Source of the DNA: Oscillospiraceae bacterium
GTDB taxonomy: Bacteria; Bacillota; Clostridia; Oscillospirales; Ruminococcaceae
Assembly (NCBI GenBank): GCA_003512525.1
Contig: DOQG01000058.1
Location: forward strand, 35,602 to 99,601
DNA: 64,000 nt
Reading direction: 5' to 3'
Shown: one piece after another, positions 16,205 to 23,820 of the stretch
Layout: each line of letters starts with the position of its first letter
Numbering within the stretch: position 1 is the stretch's first letter
Notes under the pieces: generated by a model
Databases searched by the model: none
The model's input: only the letters and a program-made list of their open reading frames with translations
Told to the model about the DNA's origin: nothing
Program-made: the position numbers and the translations under genes

Positions 16205-16375
16205 ATAGAGAGGTATATATGAAAACTTTCGTTGTACTTAGGCGGAGCGTGTATAGGGCGGCTGTTGCCGTCTTGCGGCTCCTGTTATGTTAACCGTGCT
16301 TGTCGGCACGATATTTTTCAAGCCGAAACCTATCGGCTGATTTCGGTCATCGGAATCCTTTCCTCTGACTGTGAC
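16205..16375. repeat. Dispersed element, copy 1
   Basis: The left end AACTTTCGTTGTACTTAG (16220 onward) and CGGAGCG, and the right end TCGGAATCCTTTCCTCTGACT, recur at about 33018-33142. The interior differs and here holds hairpins such as AGCCG.AAACCTATCGGCT. Both copies follow a hairpin and a TTGCTT sequence. No coding potential is evident. Confidence 0.6.
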
Positions 16376-16549
16376 TATAGTATACCCCTTTTTTATGAAT
16401 CATATAATAACGGGCGATGAAAGAAATGTGAAAAATCTTGAAACGCAGGTGTATGTATCGTGGGGAATGTCCTTTAATGACGGGCAAATTTCATCACAAA
16501 AAGTAAATCTGAAGCATACATTGCTATCCGCCGGTAACGCAACTTACGC

Positions 16550-16860
16550 AATTCGCCAACCGTCAGAACGGCGAATTTGAAGCGGCACACTGCCGCCCGC
16601 CGTACATCGTTGTTACGCCAATCTCAAACATACAGAAAGGCGAATTGTCAGCGGCGACTCGCTGCCCGCCAAAGGGCAGGATTAAACGTTTCGGAATAAA
16701 TCAACTATATATTTATCTGACGTTAATCACAAGCACCTTTTCCTATATCTGTTCAGAAGAAACGTCAAAAGGGTGTGCCGTAAGGCACTCGCCGTACATC
16801 GTTGTTACGCTAATCACAAACATACAGAAAGGCGAATTTGAAGCGGGTCACACCCGCCGC
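16550..16860. repeat. Intergenic hairpin repeats (GGCGAATT family)
   Basis: AATTCGCC/GGCGAATT forms an 8-bp inverted repeat at 16550-16577. A 49-nt block at 16598-16646 recurs at 16790-16838 with two differences. After each GGCGAATT comes a short hairpin with different stem sequence: GCGGC/GCCGC (16582-16596), GCGGC/GCTGC (16651-16665) and GCGGGT/ACCCGC (16843-16857); GTGCC/GGCAC lies at 16775-16788. Related copies are near 20.87, 27.46 and 27.6 kb. Confidence 0.65.
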
Positions 16861-16867
16861 CACGGAA

Positions 16868-16908
16868 AAGCCCCTTGTACCTTAGGGGGTGGTACAAGGG
16901 GCTTTCCT
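16868..16908. terminator. Bidirectional terminator after the alcohol dehydrogenase gene
   Basis: Perfect 14-bp stem AAGCCCCTTGTACC/GGTACAAGGGGCTT, 9-nt loop. On the minus strand it is followed by TTTTCC and lies about 70 nt after the gene's stop. Confidence 0.8.
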
Positions 16909-16975
16909 TTGGGTTATAATTCAGAGGCTATATAAATAGATGAAATCAAATTTAACAGCTACGATCTCAGAAATA

Positions 16976-18190
16976 TCAGAAATCAACTTCTGTATCGTAG
17001 TAGCAGCACTTAAGCAGCTTCTCCATCTCTTCCTGTGTAGGAATACGAGGGTTAGAACCTGTGCAAGCGTCTGCGATAGCATTCTTAGCGATCTCAGGTA
17101 ATCTCTCCAGGAATACGTTTTCGGGAACAAAACCGTTTTCTGTAGGATAGCTGTCTGCGCCGTAGTTCTTGATGCAGTGAGGAATCTTCAGTTCGTCATT
17201 CATCTTACGCAGATAAGCGATGAGGAGCTTTACCTTTTCGTCGTCATTTGCACCGCCAAGACCCATGAAGTCAGCGATTACGCCGTAACGCTTCTTAGCT
17301 GTTTCGTCCTTTGCGTTGAATGCGATAACCTTAGGAAGATACATAGCGTTTGCGGCACCGTGTATGATGTGTGCGCCGTAATCAGCGAATGCGGCACCTG
17401 TCTTGTGAGCCATTGAGTGAACGATACCGAGCAGAGCATTTGAGAATGCCATACCTGCGAGGCACTGTGCATTGTGCATTGCATCACGCTTAGCCATATC
17501 GCCGTTGTAAGAATCAACGAGGTCGTTCTGGATCATCTTGATTGCGTGAAGTGCAAGAGGATCTGTAAAGTCGCAGTTAGCTGTTGAAACATATGCTTCG
17601 ATAGCGTGTGTCATAGCGTCCATACCTGTATGTGCTACGAGCTTCTGAGGCATTGTTTCTGCAAGATCGGGATCAACGATAGCAACATCGGGAGTGATCT
17701 CGAAGTCAGCGATAGGATACTTGATACCCTTGTGGTAGTCTGTGATGATTGAGAATGCGGTAACTTCAGTAGCTGTACCCGATGTAGAAGAAATAGCGCA
17801 GAAGTGAGCTTTCTTTCTGAGTTCGGGGATACCGAATACCTTACACATATCTTCAAATGTGCAGTCGGGGTACTCGTACTTTATCCACATAGCCTTAGCT
17901 GCGTCGATAGGAGAACCGCCGCCTATTGCTACGATCCAGTCGGGCTGGAACTTGAGCATTGCGTCTGCACCCTTCATAACTGTTTCAACAGAAGGATCGG
18001 GTTCTACATTCTCAAAGAGCTCAACCTCCATGCCTGCTTCCTTAAGATAAGCCTCAGCCTTCTGTAAGAAGCCGAAACGCTTCATCGAACCGCCGCCTAC
18101 AACGATCATTGCCTTCTTGCCCTTAAAGCTCTTTAATGCTTCAAGTGCGCCCTTGCCGTGATAAACATCTCTTGGTAATGTAAATCTCAT
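16976..18190 (-). CDS. Iron-containing alcohol dehydrogenase
   Basis: The 404-residue protein is a group III alcohol dehydrogenase: VVGGGSMKRFGF and AIGGGSPIDAAKAM (NAD(P) site, about residues 31-105), SSTSGTATEVTAFS, VAHTGMDAMTHAIEAY and GIVHSMAHKTGAAF...HGAANA, supplying the Asp and His ligands for Fe2+. The C-terminal CTGSNPRIPT is typical of the clade near the AdhE alcohol dehydrogenase domain and butanol dehydrogenases. It would reduce acetaldehyde or butyraldehyde with NAD(P)H during fermentation. ATG follows CAGGAGG. It is transcribed alone, and a Rex-like box overlaps its -10, suggesting control by the NADH/NAD+ ratio. Exact substrate unknown. Confidence 0.93.
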   Translation of the reverse strand: MRFTLPRDVYHGKGALEALKSFKGKKAMIVVGGGSMKRFGFLQKAEAYLKEAGMEVELFENVEPDPSVETVMKGADAMLKFQPDWIVAIGGGSPIDAAKAMWIKYEYPDCTFEDMCKVFGIPELRKKAHFCAISSTSGTATEVTAFSIITDYHKGIKYPIADFEITPDVAIVDPDLAETMPQKLVAHTGMDAMTHAIEAYVSTANCDFTDPLALHAIKMIQNDLVDSYNGDMAKRDAMHNAQCLAGMAFSNALLGIVHSMAHKTGAAFADYGAHIIHGAANAMYLPKVIAFNAKDETAKKRYGVIADFMGLGGANDDEKVKLLIAYLRKMNDELKIPHCIKNYGADSYPTENGFVPENVFLERLPEIAKNAIADACTGSNPRIPTQEEMEKLLKCCYYDTEVDF

Positions 18191-18296
18191 ATGAAATTCC
18201 TCCTGTTCGGCTTATAGCCGTTAATAATCTATATTTAGTTGTTGTTATCGTGCGCCCTGCGTTATGTATTTGTGTTGCAGGACTTCTTTCTTTTGT

Positions 18297-18333
18297 TCGT
18301 TATTATTTTAACACACTGAGTCGGAATTGTAAA
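18297..18333 (-). promoter_or_regulatory. Alcohol dehydrogenase promoter with Rex-like operator
   Basis: On the minus strand TTTACA (18333-18328), 17 nt and TAAAAT (18310-18305). GTGTTAAAATAATAACGA (18314-18297) overlaps the -10 and agrees with 11 of 14 fixed positions of the Rex consensus TTGTTAANNNNTTAACAA. Confidence 0.5.
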
Positions 18334-18537
18334 ATATATTTTAGGAATATCGGTATGTAATTATCTATATAACGATATCGATTTAAATCTGCGAAAATAC
18401 GGTTTATATTGGCATTCGCCGCAGCAAAGCCGTTTGTGAGCTTTATGTAACAGATTTGTGAAAAGTGCGTAAAAGACTAAATGTTAATATCTGTCTTATT
18501 TTTTAGTGGATAAATATTGAATTATTGGTAATGCAAA

Positions 18538-18589
18538 ATCGGACACAAACGCTTTTCCCGATGGGTAGGAAAAGTGTCTGTGTCCGACT
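18538..18589 (-). terminator. Terminator after the M23 peptidase gene
   Basis: A long stem pairs TCGGACACA.ACACTTTTCC with its near-complement (about 20 bp) and is followed by TTTTGC on the minus strand, shortly after the stop. Confidence 0.85.
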
Positions 18590-18610
18590 GAGATCGGCTT
18601 ATATCAAATT

Positions 18611-19291
18611 TTATCCGTTCACATATTCCTTGGGTGATATCCACTTGCCGCTTTGCTTTACAGCAAAATGAAGATGCGGTGCAAGCTTCGACTCGCATTC
18701 GATAGTCCCTGTAACGCCTATCTTCTGCCCGGACTCGACCTCACTGCCCTCTTTCACCTCAAGCGATTTGTCAAGTCCGTAATAATGCGTTTCATATCCG
18801 TCACCGTGGTCGATAATAACGCATACTCCCCATAGCGGATCGTCCTTTATCTCTTTGACCTTGCCTGTGCAGGCGGCTTTTACGTCAGTTCCCTGTGCCG
18901 CGGCAATATCCATACCGTCGTGGGTTTTCCACACGCCGAGCGTTTCGCTCTTTACAAGCTCGCCGTTGCTGTATTCCCATATTACCTCGCCGTCGATCGG
19001 CATCACACGCTTTGCGGTGCTTCTGACAAAGTTATTTGCAGGTGCAACGGAACTGTTGTCGTTACTCTTTGAGGTTTCATCCTTAGGTATTCCGCTCTGC
19101 GTGTTATCGACCTGCTCTGCCGATACAGATGACTCCGGCTTTTTCGGTTCTTCATCGGCTATTGTTTTCAATGTGCTGTCATAGGTCAGATATGTTGAAA
19201 TTCCTATAGCGACTACGCTAAGACACAGCGCTCCTGCAAACCCTTTGCCCTTAAAGAACTTTTTTATTTTTTGGGTAGTTATCTTATCCAT
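18611..19291 (-). CDS. M23 family metallopeptidase, SpoIIQ-like
   Basis: The 226-residue protein has a basic N-terminus, one membrane helix (FAGALCLSVVAIGISTYLTY, about residues 18-37), a Ser/Asn/Lys-rich linker and a C-terminal LytM domain. Zn ligands HDGMD and HLHF are both intact, so it should be an active endopeptidase acting on peptidoglycan outside the membrane. Length, single anchor and domain order fit SpoIIQ of endospore formers; clostridial SpoIIQ keeps the metal ligands that Bacillus subtilis has partly lost. No sporulation gene is adjacent and I could not place a sigma-F or sigma-G promoter, so a vegetative wall role remains possible. Start after GAAAGGAAA. Confidence 0.82.
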   Translation of the reverse strand: MDKITTQKIKKFFKGKGFAGALCLSVVAIGISTYLTYDSTLKTIADEEPKKPESSVSAEQVDNTQSGIPKDETSKSNDNSSVAPANNFVRSTAKRVMPIDGEVIWEYSNGELVKSETLGVWKTHDGMDIAAAQGTDVKAACTGKVKEIKDDPLWGVCVIIDHGDGYETHYYGLDKSLEVKEGSEVESGQKIGVTGTIECESKLAPHLHFAVKQSGKWISPKEYVNG

Positions 19292-19306
19292 AGCTTTTTC
19301 CTTTCA

Positions 19307-19339
19307 AGTTAAAACTTAGCTGCACTTGTAGTTTTAACT
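19307..19339. promoter_or_regulatory. Inverted repeat in the M23 gene leader
   Basis: AGTTAAAACT (19307-19316) and AGTTTTAACT (19330-19339) are perfect inverted 10-mers 13 nt apart, about 15-48 nt before the M23 start codon. It could be an operator or leader hairpin. Confidence 0.45.
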
Positions 19340-19420
19340 CATTTTTCCGTTTTATTCGTATTTTTTAAGAAAAATTCATTACTTTAACGCTTTTCCGCTT
19401 TAAATTGTGTAAGTTTTTTC

Positions 19421-19449
19421 TTGACAAATGCCGAGCGATATGGTATACT
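19421..19449 (+). promoter_or_regulatory. Promoter of the T-box leader and DAHP synthase
   Basis: TTGACA (19421-19426), 17 nt and TATACT (19444-19449), followed by the T-box leader. Confidence 0.85.
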
Positions 19450-19489
19450 TACATTATTCCCGCAGATACGGGATTTAAACCGAATATAC

Positions 19490-19747
19490 ACCACAAATCG
19501 CAGATGGAAAAAAGTAAGGCGGCAGATTTCTCACAGAGAGTCGGATAAGGTGCGAGCCGACAGAATATAAAGCCTGAATTCATTCCGGAGAGATGAGCCG
19601 AAAGCGCAGAGCCTGTAAGCCATCCGGGTAAGCCCGTTACAGCTTTAAAGACCGTATACCAGTGCTTGCACCTGTACGGTGAATTGAGGTGGTACCGTGG
19701 ATATATATATCCGCCCTCAGGTCAGAGATGATCTGAGGGCGGTTTTT
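19490..19747 (+). ncRNA. T-box riboswitch, phenylalanine specifier
   Basis: Stem I has the AGTA motif (19513-19516) opposite the specifier strand GAATTCA (19576-19582). AGGC/GCCT closes one side and GGAA/TTCC the other, so the specifier triplet is TTC (19579-19581), Phe. The apical AGAGAG...GGTG..AGCC motif is present. The T-box sequence is AATTGAGGTGGTACCGTGG (19682-19700), followed by the terminator CCGCCCTCAG...CTGAGGGCGG-TTTTT (19711-19747). Uncharged tRNA-Phe would allow readthrough into the DAHP synthase gene. Confidence 0.92.
19711..19747 (+). terminator. Regulated terminator of the T-box
   Basis: Stem CCGCCCTCAG..../....CTGAGGGCGG with TTTTT, directly after the T-box sequence that would form the competing antiterminator. 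Confidence 0.85.
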
Positions 19748-19817
19748 GATTATACGGAACTCATAAAAATTCCGGGTGTGATGTATAAAGCGTCAGAAAC
19801 GAAAGGAAAGAAAAGCA

Positions 19818-20846
19818 ATGAGTATGAACATGATAAGAAAGCTCCCTACACCAAAGGAAATAAAGGAGCTGCACCCTCTGTCGGAAAAGATAGTGGAAAC
19901 CAAGAAAAAGCGTGACAAGGAAATAGCCGATGTGTTCACGGGCAAGAGCAACAAGTTCTTGCTTATAATAGGACCTTGCTCTGCTGACAAGGAAGAGCCT
20001 GTCCTTGACTATATTTCAAGGCTCGTTCCCGTTCAGGAGCAGGTAAAGGATAAGATACTGATAATTCCCAGAATTTACACAAATAAGCCCCGTACAACAG
20101 GAGAAGGCTACAAGGGCATGATTCATCAGCCCGACCCGACAAAGAAAGAGGATATGCTTGAGGGTCTTATCAAGGTAAGAAGTCTTCATACAAAGGCTAT
20201 CGAGCAGACGGGATTTACCTGTGCGGATGAAATGCTCTACCCTGAAAACTACCGTTATCTGTCCGATCTTTTGTCTTATGTTGCTATCGGCGCTCGCTCG
20301 GTCGAGGATCAGCAGCACAGGCTTACATCAAGCGGAATGGATATCCCTGTCGGTATGAAGAACCCCACGGCAGGCGATATGTCTGTTATGCTGAACTCTA
20401 TCCGTGCGGCACAGGCAAGCCATACTTTCATCTACAGGGGCTGGGAAACAGTCACAAGCGGAAATCCGCTTGCGCACGCTATACTGAGAGGTGCTGTAAA
20501 CAAGCACGGTCAGACTATCCCGAACTATCACTATGAGGATCTGTCACTGCTGTATGAGCTGTACTGCAAGAAAAATCTTCAGAATATGGCGGTCATCGTT
20601 GACACCAACCACTCAAATTCGGGCAAGAAGTATTTAGAGCAGGTAAGAATAGCAAATGAGATTCTTCACAGCCGCCGTCACAGCAAGGATCTTGAGGGCT
20701 TTGTCAAGGGACTTATGATAGAAAGCTACATTGAGGACGGAAGCCAAAGCACAGACGATGCCGTTTACGGCAAGTCGATAACCGACCCCTGTCTTGGCTG
20801 GGAAAAGACAGAAAAGCTAATCTACAGCTTAGCCGACCAACTGTAA
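19818..20846 (+). CDS. 3-deoxy-7-phosphoheptulonate (DAHP) synthase, AroFGH type
   Basis: The 342-residue protein has type I DAHP synthase motifs: IIGPCSADKEEPVLDY (about residues 52-67), IPRIYTNKPRTTGEGYKG, ADEMLYPENYRYLSDLLSYVAIGARSVEDQQHR and VIVDTNHSNSGKK, covering the metal and phosphoenolpyruvate sites. It joins phosphoenolpyruvate and erythrose 4-phosphate as the first step of aromatic amino-acid synthesis. The start at 19818 follows GAAAGGAAAG; an ATG two codons later is possible. The Phe T-box upstream indicates induction by phenylalanine starvation. Confidence 0.96.
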   Translation: MSMNMIRKLPTPKEIKELHPLSEKIVETKKKRDKEIADVFTGKSNKFLLIIGPCSADKEEPVLDYISRLVPVQEQVKDKILIIPRIYTNKPRTTGEGYKGMIHQPDPTKKEDMLEGLIKVRSLHTKAIEQTGFTCADEMLYPENYRYLSDLLSYVAIGARSVEDQQHRLTSSGMDIPVGMKNPTAGDMSVMLNSIRAAQASHTFIYRGWETVTSGNPLAHAILRGAVNKHGQTIPNYHYEDLSLLYELYCKKNLQNMAVIVDTNHSNSGKKYLEQVRIANEILHSRRHSKDLEGFVKGLMIESYIEDGSQSTDDAVYGKSITDPCLGWEKTEKLIYSLADQL

Positions 20847-20859
20847 GCGCCCGTGGGGC

Positions 20860-20932
20860 GTGGCAAATTCCGCCCTTGCGGCTGTGAGCCGCTACAAATT
20901 CCGACCTTTGATAATGTTGCGGATTTTTGTGG
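20860..20932. repeat. Intergenic hairpin repeat, minus orientation
   Basis: CAAATTCCG occurs on both sides of GCGGCT-GTG-AGCCGC (20878-20892). Read on the minus strand, CGGAATTTG followed by a short GC hairpin resembles the units at 16.55-16.86 and 27.4-27.6 kb. Confidence 0.5.
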
Positions 20933-21012
20933 GATAGCGGAACGGTCGGGGTTTAGCGATGACAATTTCGGCATTATTAATAAGCTATGGCAGAATCGAA
21001 TACAATATAATA

Positions 21013-21055
21013 AAGCTCACCGCCGTGATGTAAATTCATCACGGCGGTGAGTTAT
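21013..21055 (+). terminator. Hairpin after DAHP synthase, probable terminator
   Basis: A 15-bp stem CTCACCGCCGTGATG/CATCACGGCGGTGAG with a 6-nt loop, followed by TTATATCC. Strong stem, weak T-tract; it could serve both strands. Confidence 0.6.
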
Positions 21056-21082
21056 ATCCTGCTTTGTATCCCACTTAATCAT

Positions 21083-21115
21083 ATAAAATATTCCCCGACT
21101 TTTCAATCGGGGAAT
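21083..21115 (-). terminator. Terminator after valS
   Basis: On the minus strand ATTCCCCGATTG/AAGTCGGGGAAT is followed by ATTTTATAT, about 20 nt after the valS stop. Confidence 0.75.
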
Positions 21116-21133
21116 AAGATTATAACTGAATTA

Positions 21134-23782
21134 TTACTTCATCTTCTCGATAGAAAGCATTATCTTTTCCATCTTTTCCTGTGCCTTAGCAAGCTTTACA
21201 CGCTCGTTTTCAATCTGCTGTGCGGGTGCTTTTGACAGGAAGCCCTGATTGCTCAGCTTTCCGGAAAGGAAGTCGATGTCCTTCTGAGCCGCCTTGCGCT
21301 CCTTTTCAAGTCTTGCAAGCTCCTTTTCCTTGTCTACAAGCTCGCCCATAGGCATAAATATTCTTGCGTTCGCGGTAACGATAGTTACCATATCGTCGCT
21401 TGTTTCTGCCTTTTCCGATACTGTCAGCTCGCCTGCGCCCGCAAGACGCTCAAAGAATGCCTTTGCGCCCTCAAACAGTGCTGTTTCGGCTGTTTCGATG
21501 TGCATTGTTACCTTCTTTGACGGCGGTACGTTAAGCTCGTTGCGCTGTACACGGATAGCACGGATCGCGTCAACTACCTTTGCAAAGTCTGTCTGTTCAG
21601 CCGCAAAGTGAAGCTTCTCGTCATATACGGGCCAAGCCGATATCATTATGCTTTCGGGGTTGTTGTCCTTATCCGCAACTATAGGCATCGACTGCCATAT
21701 TTCCTCTGTGATGAACGGCATAAAGGGGTGTAACAGCTTTAAGATGCCCTGCATAACGTAAACGAGTACGTTCTGAGCGGCACGGGCTGTTTCTCCGCCC
21801 TCTGCGATACGCGGCTTTGTAAGCTCGATGTACCAGTCGCAGTAAATGTCCCAGATAAAGTCGAACAGATTCTGTACCGCAACACCAAGCTCATAGCTGT
21901 CGAGATTTGCAGTAACGTTCTTGATAAGGTCGTTGTAGAGTGATAATATCCATTTATCCTCGATGGGGAGCTGTTCGGGGAGGACTGCTCCCTCCATATC
22001 CTCGGGAAGATTCATAAGGATATATCTTGAAGCATTCCACAGCTTGTTTGCAAAGTTACGGGAATTTGTGACCTTTGTTTCTGTCCAGCGCATATCGTTA
22101 CCCGGAGCGTTGCCTGTAACAAGAGTAAGACGCAATGCGTCCGCACCGTACTTGTCGATTACTTCAAGCGGGTCAACACCGTTACCAAGCGACTTACTCA
22201 TCTTTCTGCCCTGCTCGTCACGAACAAGACCGTGTATAAGTACGTCCTTAAAGGGCTTCTGACCTGTATGCTCAAGTCCGCTGAATATCATTCTCGCAAC
22301 CCAGAACGGGATAATATCATAGCCTGTAACAAGCGTATTTGTGGGATAGAAATACTCAAGGTCAGCTGTCTTGTCGGGCCAGCCGAGTGTTGAGAACGGC
22401 CATAATGCCGATGAGAACCATGTATCAAGAGTATCCTCGTCCTGCTTCATCGGTGCGCCGCACTTCGGACAGGTGTCTATGCCGTCAAGAGTTATCTCTG
22501 TATGTCCGCACTCCTTGTTCTGGCAGTAGTAAGCAGGTATTCTGTGTCCCCACCACAGCTGACGTGAAATGCACCAGTCACGGATATTTTCCATCCAGTA
22601 GAGATAACCGTTTTCAAATCTCTGAGGAATGTATCTCAGCTCGCCGCTCTTTACTACATCTATAGCGGGCTGTGCAAGCTGTTTCATCGATACGAACCAC
22701 TGATAGCTTGCTCTCGGCTCAACAGTTGTGCCGCAACGCTGACAGCAGCCTACATTGTGCTTGTGAGGCTCAACCTTTACAAGTAAGCCCTGTGCTTCAA
22801 GGTCGGCTACCATAGCTTTTCTTGCTTCGTATCTGTCCATACCTGCGTACTTGCCGCCGATACCGTCCATAATTGTAGCGTCGTCATTCATCATATGGAT
22901 TATCGGTAAGTTGTGGCGCTTGCCGACTTCAAAGTCGTTAGGGTCGTGTGCGGGTGTGATCTTTACAACGCCTGTACCGAATTCCATATCAACATATTCA
23001 TCGGCAATAACAGGGATCTCTCTGTCGGTAAGAGGGAGCTTAACCATCTTGCCTACTATGCTCTTATATCTTTCATCATCGGGGTGAACGGCTATAGCAC
23101 TGTCACCGAGGAGTGTTTCGGGACGTGTTGTTGCTATCTCGACACTGCCGCTTCCGTCTGCAAGAGGATAGCTTATGTGCCAGAAGAAGCCGTCCTGCTC
23201 TTCATATTCGCACTCGATATCTGAGATAGATGTCTTACAGTTCGGACACCAGTTGATAATTCTTTCGCCGTGATAGATAAGTCCCTTGTTGTAAAGGTCG
23301 ATAAACACCTTCTGTACAGCCTTTGAGCAGCCCTCGTCAAGAGTAAAACGCTCTCTGTCCCAGTCACATGACGAGCCGAGCTTCTTTAACTGCTGAACGA
23401 TACGTCCGCCGTAAACTCTCTTCCATTCCCACGCACGTTCAAGAAAGCCATCTCTTCCTACATCGTCCTTGGTAAGACCCTCTTCCTTCATCGCATTAAC
23501 GATCTTCGCCTCTGTAGCGATAGAAGCGTGGTCTGTACCGGGAAGCCACAGTGCGCTGTAGCCCTGCATTCTCTTATAGCGGATAAGAATATCCTGCAAT
23601 GTGTTGTCAAGAGCGTGTCCCATATGGAGCTGTCCGGTTATGTTCGGAGGTGGGATAACTATCGTATAGGGCTTCTTCTTGGGGTCTATTTCTGCATGGA
23701 AGTACTTCTTTTCCTCCCATTCGTGATAAAGCCTGTCCTCAAAATCCTTAGGAGAATAGGTCTTTGCGAGTTCTTTCTTCAT
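21134..23782 (-). CDS. valS: Valyl-tRNA synthetase
   Basis: The 882-residue protein has the class I motifs PPPNITGQLHMGHAL (HIGH box, about residues 43-57) and KMSKSLGNG (about 524-532), an inserted editing domain with TTRPETLLGD, zinc-like CPKCG/CQNKECG segments around 410-430, and the C-terminal coiled coil (about 810-880) that grips tRNA. It charges tRNA-Val and edits Thr-tRNA-Val. It is the last gene of a five-gene operon, 38 nt after rqcH. Start after AAAGGAT. Length and domains are normal. Confidence 0.98.
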   Translation of the reverse strand: MKKELAKTYSPKDFEDRLYHEWEEKKYFHAEIDPKKKPYTIVIPPPNITGQLHMGHALDNTLQDILIRYKRMQGYSALWLPGTDHASIATEAKIVNAMKEEGLTKDDVGRDGFLERAWEWKRVYGGRIVQQLKKLGSSCDWDRERFTLDEGCSKAVQKVFIDLYNKGLIYHGERIINWCPNCKTSISDIECEYEEQDGFFWHISYPLADGSGSVEIATTRPETLLGDSAIAVHPDDERYKSIVGKMVKLPLTDREIPVIADEYVDMEFGTGVVKITPAHDPNDFEVGKRHNLPIIHMMNDDATIMDGIGGKYAGMDRYEARKAMVADLEAQGLLVKVEPHKHNVGCCQRCGTTVEPRASYQWFVSMKQLAQPAIDVVKSGELRYIPQRFENGYLYWMENIRDWCISRQLWWGHRIPAYYCQNKECGHTEITLDGIDTCPKCGAPMKQDEDTLDTWFSSALWPFSTLGWPDKTADLEYFYPTNTLVTGYDIIPFWVARMIFSGLEHTGQKPFKDVLIHGLVRDEQGRKMSKSLGNGVDPLEVIDKYGADALRLTLVTGNAPGNDMRWTETKVTNSRNFANKLWNASRYILMNLPEDMEGAVLPEQLPIEDKWILSLYNDLIKNVTANLDSYELGVAVQNLFDFIWDIYCDWYIELTKPRIAEGGETARAAQNVLVYVMQGILKLLHPFMPFITEEIWQSMPIVADKDNNPESIMISAWPVYDEKLHFAAEQTDFAKVVDAIRAIRVQRNELNVPPSKKVTMHIETAETALFEGAKAFFERLAGAGELTVSEKAETSDDMVTIVTANARIFMPMGELVDKEKELARLEKERKAAQKDIDFLSGKLSNQGFLSKAPAQQIENERVKLAKAQEKMEKIMLSIEKMK

Positions 23783-23820
23783 TTTATTTATATCCTTTCT
23801 TTGATTGCCGGAGTTTAACG

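Larger units (their letters stand above)
16057..16975. other. Repeat-rich intergenic region
   Basis: This 919-nt gap holds no convincing gene. From left to right: a hairpin repeat at 16160-16197, a dispersed element at about 16205-16375 that recurs near 33 kb, hairpin repeats at 16550-16860 and the terminator of the alcohol dehydrogenase gene. Frames across it (such as one at 16371) lack ribosome binding sites. Confidence 0.7.
18191..18610. other. Upstream region of the alcohol dehydrogenase gene
   Basis: It contains the dehydrogenase promoter with the Rex-like box (18297-18333) and the terminator of the M23 gene (18538-18589). The AT-rich stretch between, 18340-18530, shows nothing I recognise. 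Confidence 0.65.

Noticed and set aside
16371..16580. 69-residue frame with an ATG in the repeat region
   Set aside because: No ribosome binding site, spans the end of the dispersed element and hairpin repeats, no recognisable protein.
19697..19915. 72-residue frame inside the T-box leader
   Set aside because: It covers the T-box sequence and terminator and overlaps the DAHP synthase start in another frame.
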